In this document: piece by piece, positions 32,530 through 44,960 of the stretch
Position numbering within the stretch: the stretch's first letter is position 1
Layout of the letters: every line of letters begins with the position of its first letter
NCBI RefSeq assembly: GCF_016086655.4
Contig: NC_052136.2
Location: 52,134,492 to 52,198,491 of the forward strand
Length of the DNA stretch: 64,000 nt
DNA from: Lepeophtheirus salmonis
Lineage: Eukaryota > Arthropoda > Copepoda > Siphonostomatoida > Caligidae
Reading direction: 5' to 3'
The notes under the pieces: generated by a model
Databases searched by the model: none
What the model saw: only the letters and a program-made list of their open reading frames with translations
What the model was told of the DNA's origin: nothing
Translations under genes and position numbers: made by a program

Positions 32530-35500
32530 GAACATTGCATATTAGAGCAGTTTAATGTTCAACTTTTTTCAAATTTCGATTAGTTGTCATATAGTATGAA
32601 AATTACATATTAAAACTTGTATTGCCATACAAGGTCTTCTTTAAGTCCCACATCTCAATTATTATTTCTTTTTGCTGCGATAGGTACCCATAGCAAAATA
32701 CTTTTTATTATTTTTTTTAGGTTAAAATAATATCTAGTATAATTAACTTATGTAAAATAAGGACTAATGCTTTATTTTAACCTTTATTAGCGAAATAAAA
32801 ACTTTTGTCTTCTGTCAAACTTTGAATTAAATGTATTACCTAAAGATAACATCGTAAGAATATGAAATATTTCTTGATGTATTTCTTTACCAAATCTTAA
32901 TTTTTCCACACTAGCCGTAATCAAATTCGATTAAAGTCAAAAAGCAAACGGCCTATTACATAGCCTGCAAATATATTCTGGTTTTCATTTCAATAGATAT
33001 ATAATGACTGAATATTGTATGACTAAAGAGTTAAAAAGGAAATGATACTTTCAAGTACGTCACGAGGCATCAATTTTATCTTTTTTTAAAACATTTATTA
33101 CAAATAATGTCCCATCTAGCAAATCGTTTATTTAATAGTTATAACATCCATTTGATTGAGAAAATATATTTATTGAAATTACTTCTGAAGAATATTCGAA
33201 TGTTCAGATAGGAAACTTTTATTCTAAAACATCGATTTTTCAAAATGTAATACATAAAAACCAAAACAATTCAATTCAATATTTGTTTGCATCTTTTAAA
33301 ATAGACAACTGCAGGAGCAAATAACGTTAAATTTATGAATTCTTTTTTGTACTTTCTTTTTTAGACCCAACTAGCATTGATTCTTTCTTTCTTCTATTAG
33401 TATAATAGTATTGAATTGAAAGAGAGAATAGAATTTAAAAAAAATTATGTATTGAAAGTCTTAAGGAATTAAAAGAACTTTTTTTTATAAATCCCACTGT
33501 CCAACAGCTAAAATAGTACAAAAACAGTATATGCTTAATTTAATAGCGTTTATACACTCTCAGGATGGATTGCATTCATTTTTCTTTTGAATTTATCACA
33601 TTAGTTTTTCTTTTTCTCTCTCTTGGTGTCTATCTCTTTTCTTCTTCTATCTCTTCTACCTGGGGCGTGCCAATACATAAAGACTTTTATTATAAGATCA
33701 ATTCAAAAATTAGTTTTATCCTTAAAAATATTATCATGGACTGATCTCAAATTGACAACGATATAGAGTGTCTTTGGGGAGGCTCTTTTTTTTAAAAAAC
33801 AAAGTTCATACTTTCAGCTATGTAATGAGATACTTTTTGAATCCATATATCTTGACCTTATTATATGATGCATAAAAAACACATATTTTCCACATGAACA
33901 AAGAAACAAAGATAACTCGAGTTAACAGTATGATGCAGACATTTAAAAAAACAATTAAATTTCTTTTTTACATTTAGCTTTAAAATATATTAATTTATCC
34001 CTATCTTTAACACCGAGGTTAAAAAAAGCTTTAAATCTTAAAGATAATATAAAAATGTAAGCCATTTTTCTAAAGGCCACTAGACTATTAGAGATAAAAT
34101 TAGGCTATATTTGGAGTCAAGGGATCAAATTGTACTTTGCGAAGCATATAATGTTCTTGTGCATAAAAAATTTGATTTTCTTTGGATAGTGTTATTACTC
34201 TAAGGACATAAATAAATTGATAAGACCAAAAAAAAAAAATTCCTTACAACACTTACCAAACAATTGTATTTAATCAATTCCTTTATTTCTTTCTTAGCCA
34301 TTATTTCCCAAAATTATCCTTTAAAAAAGACTAAGCCTTAATTATCCTCGATATATATATGGTGATGGGATGTGTATAGGTTCCTAGCGTAACTAGATAG
34401 CAAGTCCATATTTAATACCTAATAAAATTACTACTACCAGACTTGGTGGTAGGAGTTAGTGAACGGCAGAAAAATTAGGAAGTACTTGGCCTACAGAATT
34501 GCAAATAGGGTGACCAAGAAAACTTTGAGGGCATATCCTTATTTCTATAAATAAGTTAGACAATATTTTAAGAAAAAACTTTTAAAAGGCCAGACGGAAA
34601 AGAGGCAAACACCCTAATATCTGAATATCTGTTTTATTGTTTAATTGAAATGCAGTCTAAGGTAAGCATGTATAAACTATCCAATGTTCATAAAACTGAC
34701 TATAGTCTTCAAAGACTATAATGTTTCAAAAAATGATGAAATGTTTTCCATCCCAGGAAACAGGAAAGGACTTGCTGGGTATGTATGGAAATACTTACAC
34801 ATCCCTGGTCTTAGTATTTAACATTATTAGAATGTTAAATAAATCATTTAAAAGGAGTGATTTTAAGGAAATCACCGAATTACCTAAAGTTAATGTATTT
34901 GAAAAGGCACTTGTTGAACAGCTTAAGCGAGTTCCTTTCATAGAGTAGCAAAGAAGTTTTCATTAAGTGTATGCTACCTGGAAAATAATATTTATTTCCT
35001 ACCTTCATACACCTAGCTGAAAAGCTGAAGGGGAGTGAATTTACGTTGTTTCATAAATATGTAGATTGCACTTATGTACCATCTCCAAATATTGTTTAAA
35101 GATATCCAAAATGTGATTTGCTTGTTTACAAGACTTTAAAGGAGTCACGGAGGCTGTCATACGACCCACCGAAAGAGTTTAACCATGCTTAAGTGTTATA
35201 CCTGTTACGGTTACTTACAAGTATTTGGCAATCCATTTCGCTCCGTTGGAGTTGCAGTTATGCAATATTTATGACAATATTTAATAAAGAGTTAGTGATC
35301 AAATTTCCTTTTTAGTTTGCAGTAGAATATAGAGATGATAGAGCTGAGGTATTGTGGGGCAGACCAGACAAATTACTTATTAAACATACAAATTTAATTG
35401 CCACATATTAGAAATTACTAATAATTAGGTTTATTTTTTTACATGAACTTCTGCTGACCAAGCCCCTGATCCATACAAAATAGCGTTGATATGGAACGCT

Positions 35501-37050
35501 TGATTATAATACTCATTCATTAAAAATTTTAATTTAAGGAATAACTTTAGAGCATATCTTTTGTTTTTACAGGAGTGGTATTTAAAAAAAATGATTTAAC
35601 AAATGAAAAAAAAGACATCAAAAACACTTCACATTTACAAATTCATACAGTTAAAGGTTTTAACTGTATCTCACTCCATGTATAGAATAAAACTTGACAG
35701 GCCTGATAGATTTACATAAGTTTATATTTAATAATCTTCGCTTTCATTCTTAGTTATACATTGTTACATATCAATTTTATACTTATTCTTTAATATGATC
35801 ATGGAAGTCACATGTGTGTGATGGCAAATGTGTAAAGTCTAATTTATCTGTCAATACTATTTTTTTATCATCCATTAAGTCAGTCATTGAATTTTTGATA
35901 TCAACAGTTCAATGAGGTAGTGAACCAGCCTTAATTGTTTAAGATATAGTAAGACTAGAGCAGGCAGAAAATTAAAAAAATCTAATTTTATTAATCATTT
36001 AATTTGCATATTTTAAAGTAATTAGATCATGATCCATTAATGACTGCCTAACTGTGATATTAAAGATACTTTTATTTATTAAACGTATCACTTTTTGTCT
36101 ATATATGTATTTCTAGACATAAGTCTTTTTTTAATAACATGTATGCACTTTAACACACTTAAGAATATCATAAAAAAATCTTATTTTATACAATTTATTC
36201 AAAAATACCATTAAAAAATAATTTTTCTTATAATAAACTTTTAAAATAAAAATAAAATATTTTATAATAATAAAATATTCATCAATTTACTAAACAACAT
36301 CTTTCTCTATTAATTTGTTGTGAATAATAGTGCATAACCAAACTTAGTGAAGCAATTTTAAGACCAAGGTTTGTTGCAGTATTGTTCTCAGATTTTAGCT
36401 TACTAAATTTATGTTATAATTAAATATTCCATGCATATTTATTTGTCTCAAAACTTGTTTCCACATAAACAGTTTGTTAAATGTTACTTAAAAAAGGGAT
36501 TTGTGTAAAGAAAAAACTTATTCTAGTGATTGTAAAAAGAAAAACGGTTGTTGTGTTTACTTTTTGTAATAGATCGTCGTAGTGTTAACTTCTTTTCATA
36601 AAGGAAACATTCTCACCATTCTCTCGTGTAAATTATTTTAACGGAACATGATAAGATTCATATATATGAATTTAAATATAACTATAATTTTTGCACGGTT
36701 CTAATGATATATTTATTGTTGAAAGCTCTTAATTCAGTAATACCATAATTATGTTTTACGTTTTTTTTAAATTTTCATTTCAACTTACACTTAAAATACA
36801 AATGGAGGTAAAAGAAAGTGAGATTGCGACTGGTTCGGAAAAACACCCCTAGGTTGACAATAAATATTTAGGCATTCATATATTATTTTATAAAATAATA
36901 TATACCCTCAATATATAAATAAATAAAACCCTCGAGTAGGCATGGGGAGGACATGTGACAATCAAACTTTCAAACCTCTACTGCCTTCCTAGCAGTAATG
37001 ACTAAATAAAAATAAAAAAAGGAAAATAAATGAAGATTCATATTCATTTA
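32530..37050. other. AT-rich intergenic DNA with one unassigned eroded insert
   Basis: 34640-35290 is less AT-rich and contains a 75-codon plus-strand frame (34721-34948, MFQKMMKCFPSQETGKDLLG at its start). The text looks protein-like but matches no family I know. 33590-33660 is a pyrimidine-rich stretch. The remainder is AT-rich without features. Confidence 0.5.
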
Positions 37051-37054
37051 CACT

Positions 37055-37896
37055 AAATGGTCCACTAAATCTGATCACTTTGAATTTTAAACTTCAACAA
37101 GATATTATATAAGTTAAAAATAGAATTTCAACAAAATTGATACTAGAAATAGGTGTGTGTCTGAGCTCTCTTAATCATCAATGTAGCCACCCCTAGTGGC
37201 GATGATGTCTTCGAGGTGGTGCATGGAGATCAGGTACCCGCTTCAGATATAGTTATCTTTCACGGCACCCAAGTGCTGGCTACCAGGGCTACAGTGTTTG
37301 GATGAAGGACATTGTAGGTATTCCCCTTGGACATGCAAACAAAAGGTTCAGTCGAGAGGGTTAGCATCAAGACTGAAGCCTGAAGCTTTTTAAGTGTAAA
37401 AAAAAAGTACAAAAGAACTCATTCAAAAGAGTCTTGTAACGGAGGATACGGGTCTCTTTCATTGATGGTCTCAAGAGTGGCCTCTCTTCTCTCACAGGGC
37501 TCTTTCCACCCACTTTATTGATAAGTCTCTAGATAGTCTGTTGTGAAAGCCGGAGATTCGTTGCATGGGCCCTCAGGACTTGAAACGTTTGGCCTGGGAT
37601 GTTTTTTTTAACATTTCCGGCTAAAGTTTGGCCTTTTGATCCCCTTCTTCAATGTGTAGAACTAGCTGACGGCTTAGATGGTAGTTCTGGAGACGCCCAA
37701 TTGCTTAGAGTGCGTGAATGGACATTCGTCGATCACGTTCAAGCGTCGTTTTCTCAACTAGTAAGTAATATAGAGACCTCAAATTTGTTTTGTTTTGTAA
37801 CTAATTGCTTATGGTATAATATATTGAAATATGAATTTATTTAAATCACTGAACCTTCATTAATTATTGACTATTCAGATTTCACTGGACCACCAG
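37055..37896 (-). mobile_element. Mariner-like element with both inverted repeats, internally deleted
   Basis: The left end AAATGGTCCACTAAATCTGA, followed by TCACTTTG (37055-37082), pairs with the reverse complement of the right end, TTCAGATTTCACTGGACCAC (about 37874-37895). On the minus strand an HTH part is readable (ATNLRLSQQTI then RLINKVGGKSPVREERPLLR), and it passes abruptly into the C-terminal part (NPLD block, then LEDIIATRGGYIDD). The catalytic centre with the first two Asp is deleted. About 0.84 kb. The inverted repeat resembles that of the element at 44412, so both belong to one family. Confidence 0.85.
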
Positions 37897-38957
37897 GTAG
37901 AGTAATCCTTGGAAGTAACAAAAAATTGAAAAATGAAGTTAGGAAAATTCTAAAACACGCGAAAACCTACTAGGAGATCCATAAAAAAACAAGGTGTAAA
38001 AAAATATAACATGATATTAATAGTTATAATTTAAGGAGTTCTCTTTTTTGGACGTCTAAGATAAAAAAATATTAAGAACTTTATATTTTTCGTTATGAAT
38101 ATGACATCGGTACAATTATATATTTATGTTTCATGATTATTATAATAAAGTAACATTAACATTTTTTAGCTTGAGGCTTTTTACAAACAACAACAAAATT
38201 TAACTTTATCGATTTATCGTTAGTCTGTAGAGTTTCTTTTAAAAAAAAAACCAAAAATGACAGGGTTACATTTTTTTCTTTCTTGAAAAGCTGTGATCAT
38301 ATTTTTTCTTGAGGAGAGAAGATTGTAAAATAGAGTAATCACAAGTGCATGTTTCAATACAAGACAGAGAATAACACTAAAGATCTGTTATGGAGTTTTA
38401 AATATACGTCTTTGTTGGACTCAGAGTAGAAATATGTAAGGATCCACATCAAACTATTACTTGCTTATATCCTTGAAATTTGTTACACTACTCTTCTACC
38501 ACTTATACTTCAAATTGTCAGGGTTACCTTGTCAATTTTTGTTTTGTTTATGGACAAGTAATATATTTTTTTACAACACTTTATAGAATATTAGTTTTTC
38601 ATCACTTTTTTTTTAGAACTAATGCAATTTGTGATTTTTTAGTCTGGACAAACTTCAGCCCGTCACGATGAAGCTAAATTTCTACAAGTGCATCAAAATA
38701 TTTTCATAAAAGCTATAATTGATAGTTTTTCCTTATCATTGTGAATCTATTAGTATAGATGTTTAAATTTATATCATAAATAGTAGCTTTATATTCAATA
38801 GATATGTTTTATATGATTACTGAAATATGAGGAAAAGATGTATATTCAAAGAAACTTATATATACATATTTTGATAAATTCATTAGTTAATTGAAAATCT
38901 AGAGATTTTCATTAATGGGAAACGATACCTGAAGATTCTTTTGTATTTGTTTTTTAT

Positions 38958-39506
38958 TAGGGTGCGCGGTTCGGTACGATATAATAATAAAATGGTTTTT
39001 TTCATATAATTGATGTAGTTTTTCAAGTTTTTTTTATCTTCTATTCAGTAATAATTTTTTTCTGTACAAATAAATTATTCATTCATATATTTACCTTTTC
39101 TAAAAAACGAATGTTGATATAAAATACATAAGGGTTCTATAATACTATTTATAATTATGCTTTGCAAACATATGAGCTTGTCTACATTTTCTGGTAACAT
39201 AAAAGACCGATTAGCTGTCAGAATATCCCCAGTAGTGGAAAAAAAATATTTTACTAGATAATAATGTTCCTGTAGTTCCCATGTATCGTGAAACTTACAC
39301 AGAAACAATAGGAACTTTATTTAAATTATTCATCCAGCAGACCACTAGGTGTTTGTTGACTGGGATGTATTTTATTATTTTGTAAGTACTGCACCGAAAG
39401 TAAAAACGTACCGAGTCGTAAGGATCGTAACAACCTGAACTGCAGTAGAATTCTGTACCGTAACAGCCATATTTGGTACTCATACAAAAGGTTCAATGCC
39501 CACCTA
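38958..39506 (-). mobile_element. hAT transposon derivative with C-terminal dimerisation domain
   Basis: The minus strand reads HYYLVKYFFSTTGDILTANR followed by SFMLPENVDKLICLQS (about 39145-39265). This is the hAT C-terminal (hATC) motif (SERxFSxxGxIxxxxRxxLxPxxxxxLxxL). Ends: TAGGGTGCGCGGTTCGGTAC at 38958, and the reverse complement of the right end, TAGGTGGGCATTGAACC, at about 39506. Subterminal DNA near 39390-39480 is rich in GGTACxGA-type pieces on both strands, as in related hAT ends. The SER serine and glutamate are replaced (VKY). No clean 8-bp target duplication could be read. At about 0.55 kb it is a strongly deleted copy. Confidence 0.75.
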
Positions 39507-39559
39507 TTGTTATCGACTGTTAAAGAGATGAAGTAGGAGAGGTGCTGGAAGATCTTGAA

Positions 39560-40080
39560 AAGGTTGAGGTCGATTTCGACGAGTCAATCAAAAAATAAGA
39601 ATTGGCATGTTAAAAAGAAGACCGATGTCTCAGCCACCTTCAGGTAAAAAAATCCCGCCGTGCATCATGGTCCTGGGCATCAGCAGGAGCTAAGGTGGCA
39701 CCCTAATCCAATTTCTAACTAGGGGAAAGACTCTAAGGTCTACTTGGATGTCCAGGGTGAGTAGTGAAACCCTGGATGGATCAGAAGGCCAATGGAATGC
39801 CCTACCTGTATCAAGAGGATTCTGCACCTACTCATAAGACTAAGAAAGTGCATGTGTGACTGCATTATAAAGTGTAAGCCATTTGGGACCCCAGACGTTG
39901 TCATCAAAGCCCCCTGAGCATAACTTCCTTGACTTATGTATCCAGGTGTTGTATCCAGTTGGTGAGGTACATCTGTGCTATATCATACCTCAGTCTCTCA
40001 CAGCCACCTACCAAATATTCCGTGGGAGAGCTGAGGAAAGGATTGAAGCCACTGGAAGGCGCATAGATAATTAATAGGCA
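39560..40080 (+). pseudogene. Mariner transposase relic
   Basis: The plus strand gives KKIPPCIMVLGISRS (MVLGxxASDG block), PYLYQEDSAPTHKTKKVHV (the QQDSAPAHxxxxxQ block with the second Asp kept, about 39800-39860), then SPLSITSLTY (SPDxNPLDY block with Asp and Pro lost) and a degraded C-terminus ending in a basic RRID stop at about 40073. Several stops and frameshifts. It directly follows the hAT derivative. Inverted repeats are not visible. Confidence 0.75.
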
Positions 40081-41402
40081 ATTACGATATATATTATTAT
40101 ATAAAACCTAAAAATTTGTTAAAACACATATCATCAGGATCTTGATGAGGTCAAATTTTGTTTTAATTTAAGTGCACGACCCTCTATATGTAATTAGGAA
40201 ACAAATTTGAAAGGAATTCAAAAATAGTTGTTGTTACATAAATTGAAGAATACAATCAAGAATATAAAAAATCAAAGGGTACTTTAAGACCTAGATAGGG
40301 TTATAATGTAAATATCAACGCACGGAAATGTTATATATAAACAAGGAAGGAAAGGCATAAAGAGCTAAAAAATTAGAATCTACTATTGAGCTACAACTTT
40401 CTAAGAGTTAATAGAAAAAATGGTCATAGCATCACTTTATTTTTACACAAACTGGTTATTAAACCAATTTGGATTAAAACTCAACGAGTAACTGGACACC
40501 TTCATTCACCAATTCTTTAAAGATTTGTTGGTATTTCTAGTTTTAAAGAAGAAAATAAGTGTGCCTCATCATTCGGTTCCAAAAAGGAAATTAACAACTC
40601 TCTAGGAACATTTATTTTCCTTTTAAATAAAATATTTTGTAATTAAATAATGATATTTGTGTTTATGCAAAAAAAAGTGTAGTTCTTTATGTAAGATGGG
40701 TCATCATTTTTAAGTTATCATTTAATTTATGCTCATATTCTTTCGTTATTAAAAAATCAAAGTTATATAGGGATAGCGGTAAAAGAGGACTTGATATAAT
40801 GGCCGATATTTTAAATCACAAATAGCTTTTGGTCAGTTCTTTTGAATAGCCCTACGTACAATATTGTCAAACTTTTAGAACTGAGGCTAGACGGCCTCGA
40901 GTGGATTCTTCTGTTTGTGTCCTCCTTGTAAATTTCATTAAGAAATAAGTATATATTTCGTAAAAATCGCAATTACTAGATATTCAATAAATTATTATTA
41001 TGAAACACATTTAAAAAACCCACTTCATAAATATTACTTTAATTTTTAAGAGAACAAAGATAAAATTAGCTTAATAAAATAATACATAAAAAAAATTAAG
41101 TTTTCTTGGAATTAGCTTAAGTATAATTGCATGCATTATGTTCATTGAAACTATAAATTATCAAGCATAATATAATGCCCTCTAATGTTAATTAGGATTA
41201 CAACCTTAATAAGTTTTTGTTTTTTTTACACATGTCATCATGCCATAACTGTAATCTACCAATATAAAAAATATATATTAGAAATGGCTTTTATCGAAAA
41301 TCTTTATACAAGTTTTAATTTTTGACGATATTTTATCGTTGTTTTTATGTAGTTAAAATAAATTCAATAAGGCGTTTATAAGGGTTTATTTCTTTACTTC
41401 TC

Positions 41403-41430
41403 GGGGTATTACAACTACAAGAAATACCCC
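41403..41430. repeat. 8-bp-arm hairpin
   Basis: GGGGTATT (41403-41410) and AATACCCC (41423-41430) are exact inverted copies around a 12-base loop, in very AT-rich surroundings. Confidence 0.8.
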
Positions 41431-41623
41431 GTAAATATAATATTTTGTATCTTGGGAATTTAATTAAATTTAATACTTCATATTGTGCTAGAATAGGTTT
41501 GCCCGGGACATTAAGAAATTTAAACTAATTAAGACACCAAACACAAATCCTCGCAATTGCTTAAAACTACATCACTACCACATTTCAAAGTACCAAGAAC
41601 CCCTTCTAATATGCTAGAATAAA

Positions 41624-41650
41624 CAGCAGCCCACGGATTGTGGGCTGCTG
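41624..41650. repeat. 11-bp-arm GC-rich hairpin
   Basis: CAGCAGCCCAC (41624-41634), loop GGATT, GTGGGCTGCTG (41640-41650). The arms are perfect and strikingly GC-rich for this window. It resembles a terminator in shape, but nothing transcribed is identifiable next to it in this eukaryotic context. Confidence 0.85.
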
Positions 41651-44411
41651 GCCCCTGAGGTAGGTTAAATTTTCCGACTGTCTTTTCCCAGTGCATCAAA
41701 GAACCCTTCTAAAATCCAAAATATACCCAGACCTCAGGATGTTCAGGTAAAGTGCTAAAAAATGTTATTTAAAGGCCGTCATGGCTCCGAAGACAAAAAA
41801 AATAGTTACAAGAACTGTTTTTGGAGCCTTAAAAGCTGCAAATAAAATTTCAACAAAATCCACATATTGGTTTAGCTGTGATTGAGGACAAATTATACAC
41901 GCACACATACATTCAAATTTATTATATAGATGGAAATGAGGGATAGAAATCAACAACAACAAAAGATATTACTAAAGTTTCAGGTAAATTGTTTTTGAAG
42001 TAGCATGGATGTGGTGATTTATATGTCTCCTAGTTTTATAAAAAAAAAAAAATATTCAATTATAGTAATACGTATTTTAACTTTAAGCCCCACGTATCAG
42101 ACTGTGTATTTCAGAATTATTGGACAAACAGATCATGAAAATTAGCTCGTTCATGATTTAGTATTGATTTTTTTGGGGGGTTACATGTAGGATTAACATA
42201 TGGAATATAAAAAAACAGGACTCATGGCTTTAAAAAACAATCCGTGCAATTTAATGATCTTGATCAAAATAAAGGGTATATGAATCGAGAATATTTATGT
42301 AAGACCAAATTAACATTTATTTTACTTCTGAAAATATCATAAGAATGATTTATATGTTACAATATTTATTATTTCAAAACAGTATATCGTAATGAAAAAA
42401 AAAAATCCCGAAATATATCTCCAAAACTAATTTTCGGAAGTGTAAATCATAGTCTATTTCATTTATAGTGAACAAAGGAAGATTGCTTGAACTAGATTTG
42501 TTGCAAATAAAAAAATATATTTTCTTGAATACCTGAAATTCAAATACTCAAACCTTCAATGAATGTTTCTTATGACAGTTGATTAATAATAATTGAAAAT
42601 AAGTAATAAATGAAATAATAATTATTTATAATTAAACTTTCAAAAGTTTGAAATTAAAACAAACGAGTTATGTCATTAAAAACTTAGTCAATGATTTGAG
42701 TTTAACGACTTTGTGTATATATAAGGTTTATTTAAATTAATTTTTATTGAGTTTTGGGGAATTTTCCATCCATATTTTTTTATATTTTATAAATGAAATA
42801 ATTATAAAAAAATGTTCTTTTATATAGTTTTATAAAAATAAATATCACAATAAATTAGTGAAAGCGTTTGACCTTACAAATGTCATCACATAATATTTCA
42901 AGTAATTCCCCTCTGGTATTTTAAATTAACCTTTCAAATTATCTTATAATGAAGAAGTTATATTGAAAGCTTTTTTGTTGATTATCTTGATTAACTAGCA
43001 ATAACTATAAGTATACTAATTAAAGAAGTCCCTCACTATTGTTTTCAAAAGACAGAATGAGATAATAAAAACATAGATCCTCTCATAGTTTAAAAAAAAA
43101 TTGAATTGTATGAATCCTGTATTTTTCATTATTTTTCTTTTTAATTAAAAAGTACTCAAGCATTTTTTGCTTACCCATGTTAGATTAGGTTGTAAACATG
43201 TACTTTTGCCAGAAATAATAATACTTCCTTTTTATATAAATGGATTTATTAGATTACATGGGTTTATAATGAACCTTTTACGTAGTGAGGATTTCTAAAA
43301 AGAACAAAATTAGCTTAAGCCATGAAATTGTGAATCAAAATAGCATAAACCATTAAAAACAAAGTCTTTGTGATACTTCAGTAAAGAGTGAATAATAAGA
43401 TTAACCACATCTATGACGCGTGTACTAGTATACGTGTATGTACATCATACTCTGATTACTCCTATATTGATTCTTAATCTTACTCCTAATCTAGCAATGT
43501 AACACTTATAACTCCCGAGTTTATTTTCGTTTTTTTCTGCGTACACATATATATCTTATTACTTTAGATATGAGTAATAAAATTTGAGATTTTTTGTCTT
43601 CAAGAAAGAAATAATAATGACAACAGCCTTAGAAAATAAAAAATCAGGATCAAATTAACAACTAGAAAAAGATGTTCCAACTTTATTTATCTCTATGTAT
43701 ATATAAATATGTTGTTAGTTGATTACATTAAACATAAATTGAGTGTAGATCCCCGATAGATGTGTTAATCAACCTTTACAATAAAAAAAATTATTTTTTA
43801 AAAAGTGACCTTGATTTGTAGTGCAATAATTAATTAAGGACTTTCAAAAATATTCTAAATCTTAATCTGTCTTGAAACATTCCCTTAATTATAGGGTTCT
43901 TTCCAACTTTCCAAATTTGTGTTTTTTATTATTTATTAAGATTTATATTAATGAATTTATTAGTCCTATGAAACAAATTATGTATCTACTAAAATCTCAA
44001 TCTCAATATATCCTATTTATTTTTTTATCAGCTTTTGATTTTTATCTTTTATAAATATTCAAAATGTTTGATTTTTAAAACTTGAGTATAAATTTTTTAC
44101 AAATCCTTTTTAGAAAATAAAAATAAAAATACTACAAAAAAATAATGTCATATTTGATTACTTATCATAAAATTACCTGCATTTTTTTCCCCCCAAGAAA
44201 ATTTAATAAAAGATAATTGGGATTGCTCAATGTCCAAGATAGCCAGGGTAGATTAATGAAGATGCCCTCTACAAAAAACTCAACCAAACAAAGTTAATTA
44301 TATAGTAGGGTGTTAATACGCCCATTTTGAACATGTCTTATAGATTTAAGACGAAATGTCAAAATTTGGAGAATGATACAACCCTAATTTTTACTGTTAT
44401 AACTCGTTTAT

Positions 44412-44960
44412 ACCGGGCGGTCCATTAAAATCTGAGCATTTCCAAATTCAATCATAAATTAAGGTTTTAAATTATTTCATACTACAATATATTAAAGCAT
44501 TAATAATTAATTACAAAACAAAACAAATCTCAGCTCTCTTGCTTTATTACAAGTAGAGAAAGTGCCACTTCAACTGATTGACGAACTTCCATGTCTGCAC
44601 CCCAAGCATTTGGTTGTCTTCAGTACTACAGTCAACCCCATCAGGAAGTCCAAAAAGTTAGAGACGAAGAAGGGCTCTACTAAAAAGGCCAAACTGGATC
44701 CAGATGAGTTACACAAAAGAACCTAAGCTAATCCCCTCAAGTTCATGGAGGCCAATGCACGAAATCTTGGGATTTCCCACCAGATTGTAAACAGATGTAT
44801 CAAATTAGTGGGTGGAAAAAGAGAGTGGAAGGAATACTTTTGGGACCAGCTATATTGGAAATCCATATCTTCGATTGCAGGACTCTATTGTGTTATTTTG
44901 AACTCTTTTAGCAAAAAAACACTGGGGAAGCGTTCATGTTTTGTGGATGTCATAATTTGA
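44412..44960 (+). pseudogene. Mariner 5' part: inverted repeat and HTH region
   Basis: GGGCGGTCCATTAAAATCTG followed by AGCATTTCC (44415-44443) is a mariner inverted repeat related to that at 37055. The transposase HTH region follows on the plus strand: a KKLDPDEL-like piece, then MEANARNLGISHQIVNRCIK followed by LVGGKREW (about 44744-44830, the LAKDLxVSxxTVxRxVKxLGGK block). After about 44960 nothing transposase-like is readable and no second inverted repeat is seen, so the element is truncated before the catalytic domain. Confidence 0.75.

Larger units (their letters stand above)
40090..44405. other. AT-rich intergenic DNA
   Basis: No assignable gene. Two GC-containing hairpins at 41403-41430 and 41624-41650 are the only structured sites. 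A 34-codon plus-strand frame at 41781 (MAPKTKKIVTRT start) is basic but too short to call. Confidence 0.55.

Noticed and set aside
41781..41885. Short basic plus-strand frame beginning MAPKTKKIVTRT, histone-like at first glance
   Set aside because: Only 34 codons, no histone-fold text after the start, and no splice or promoter context. Likely chance.
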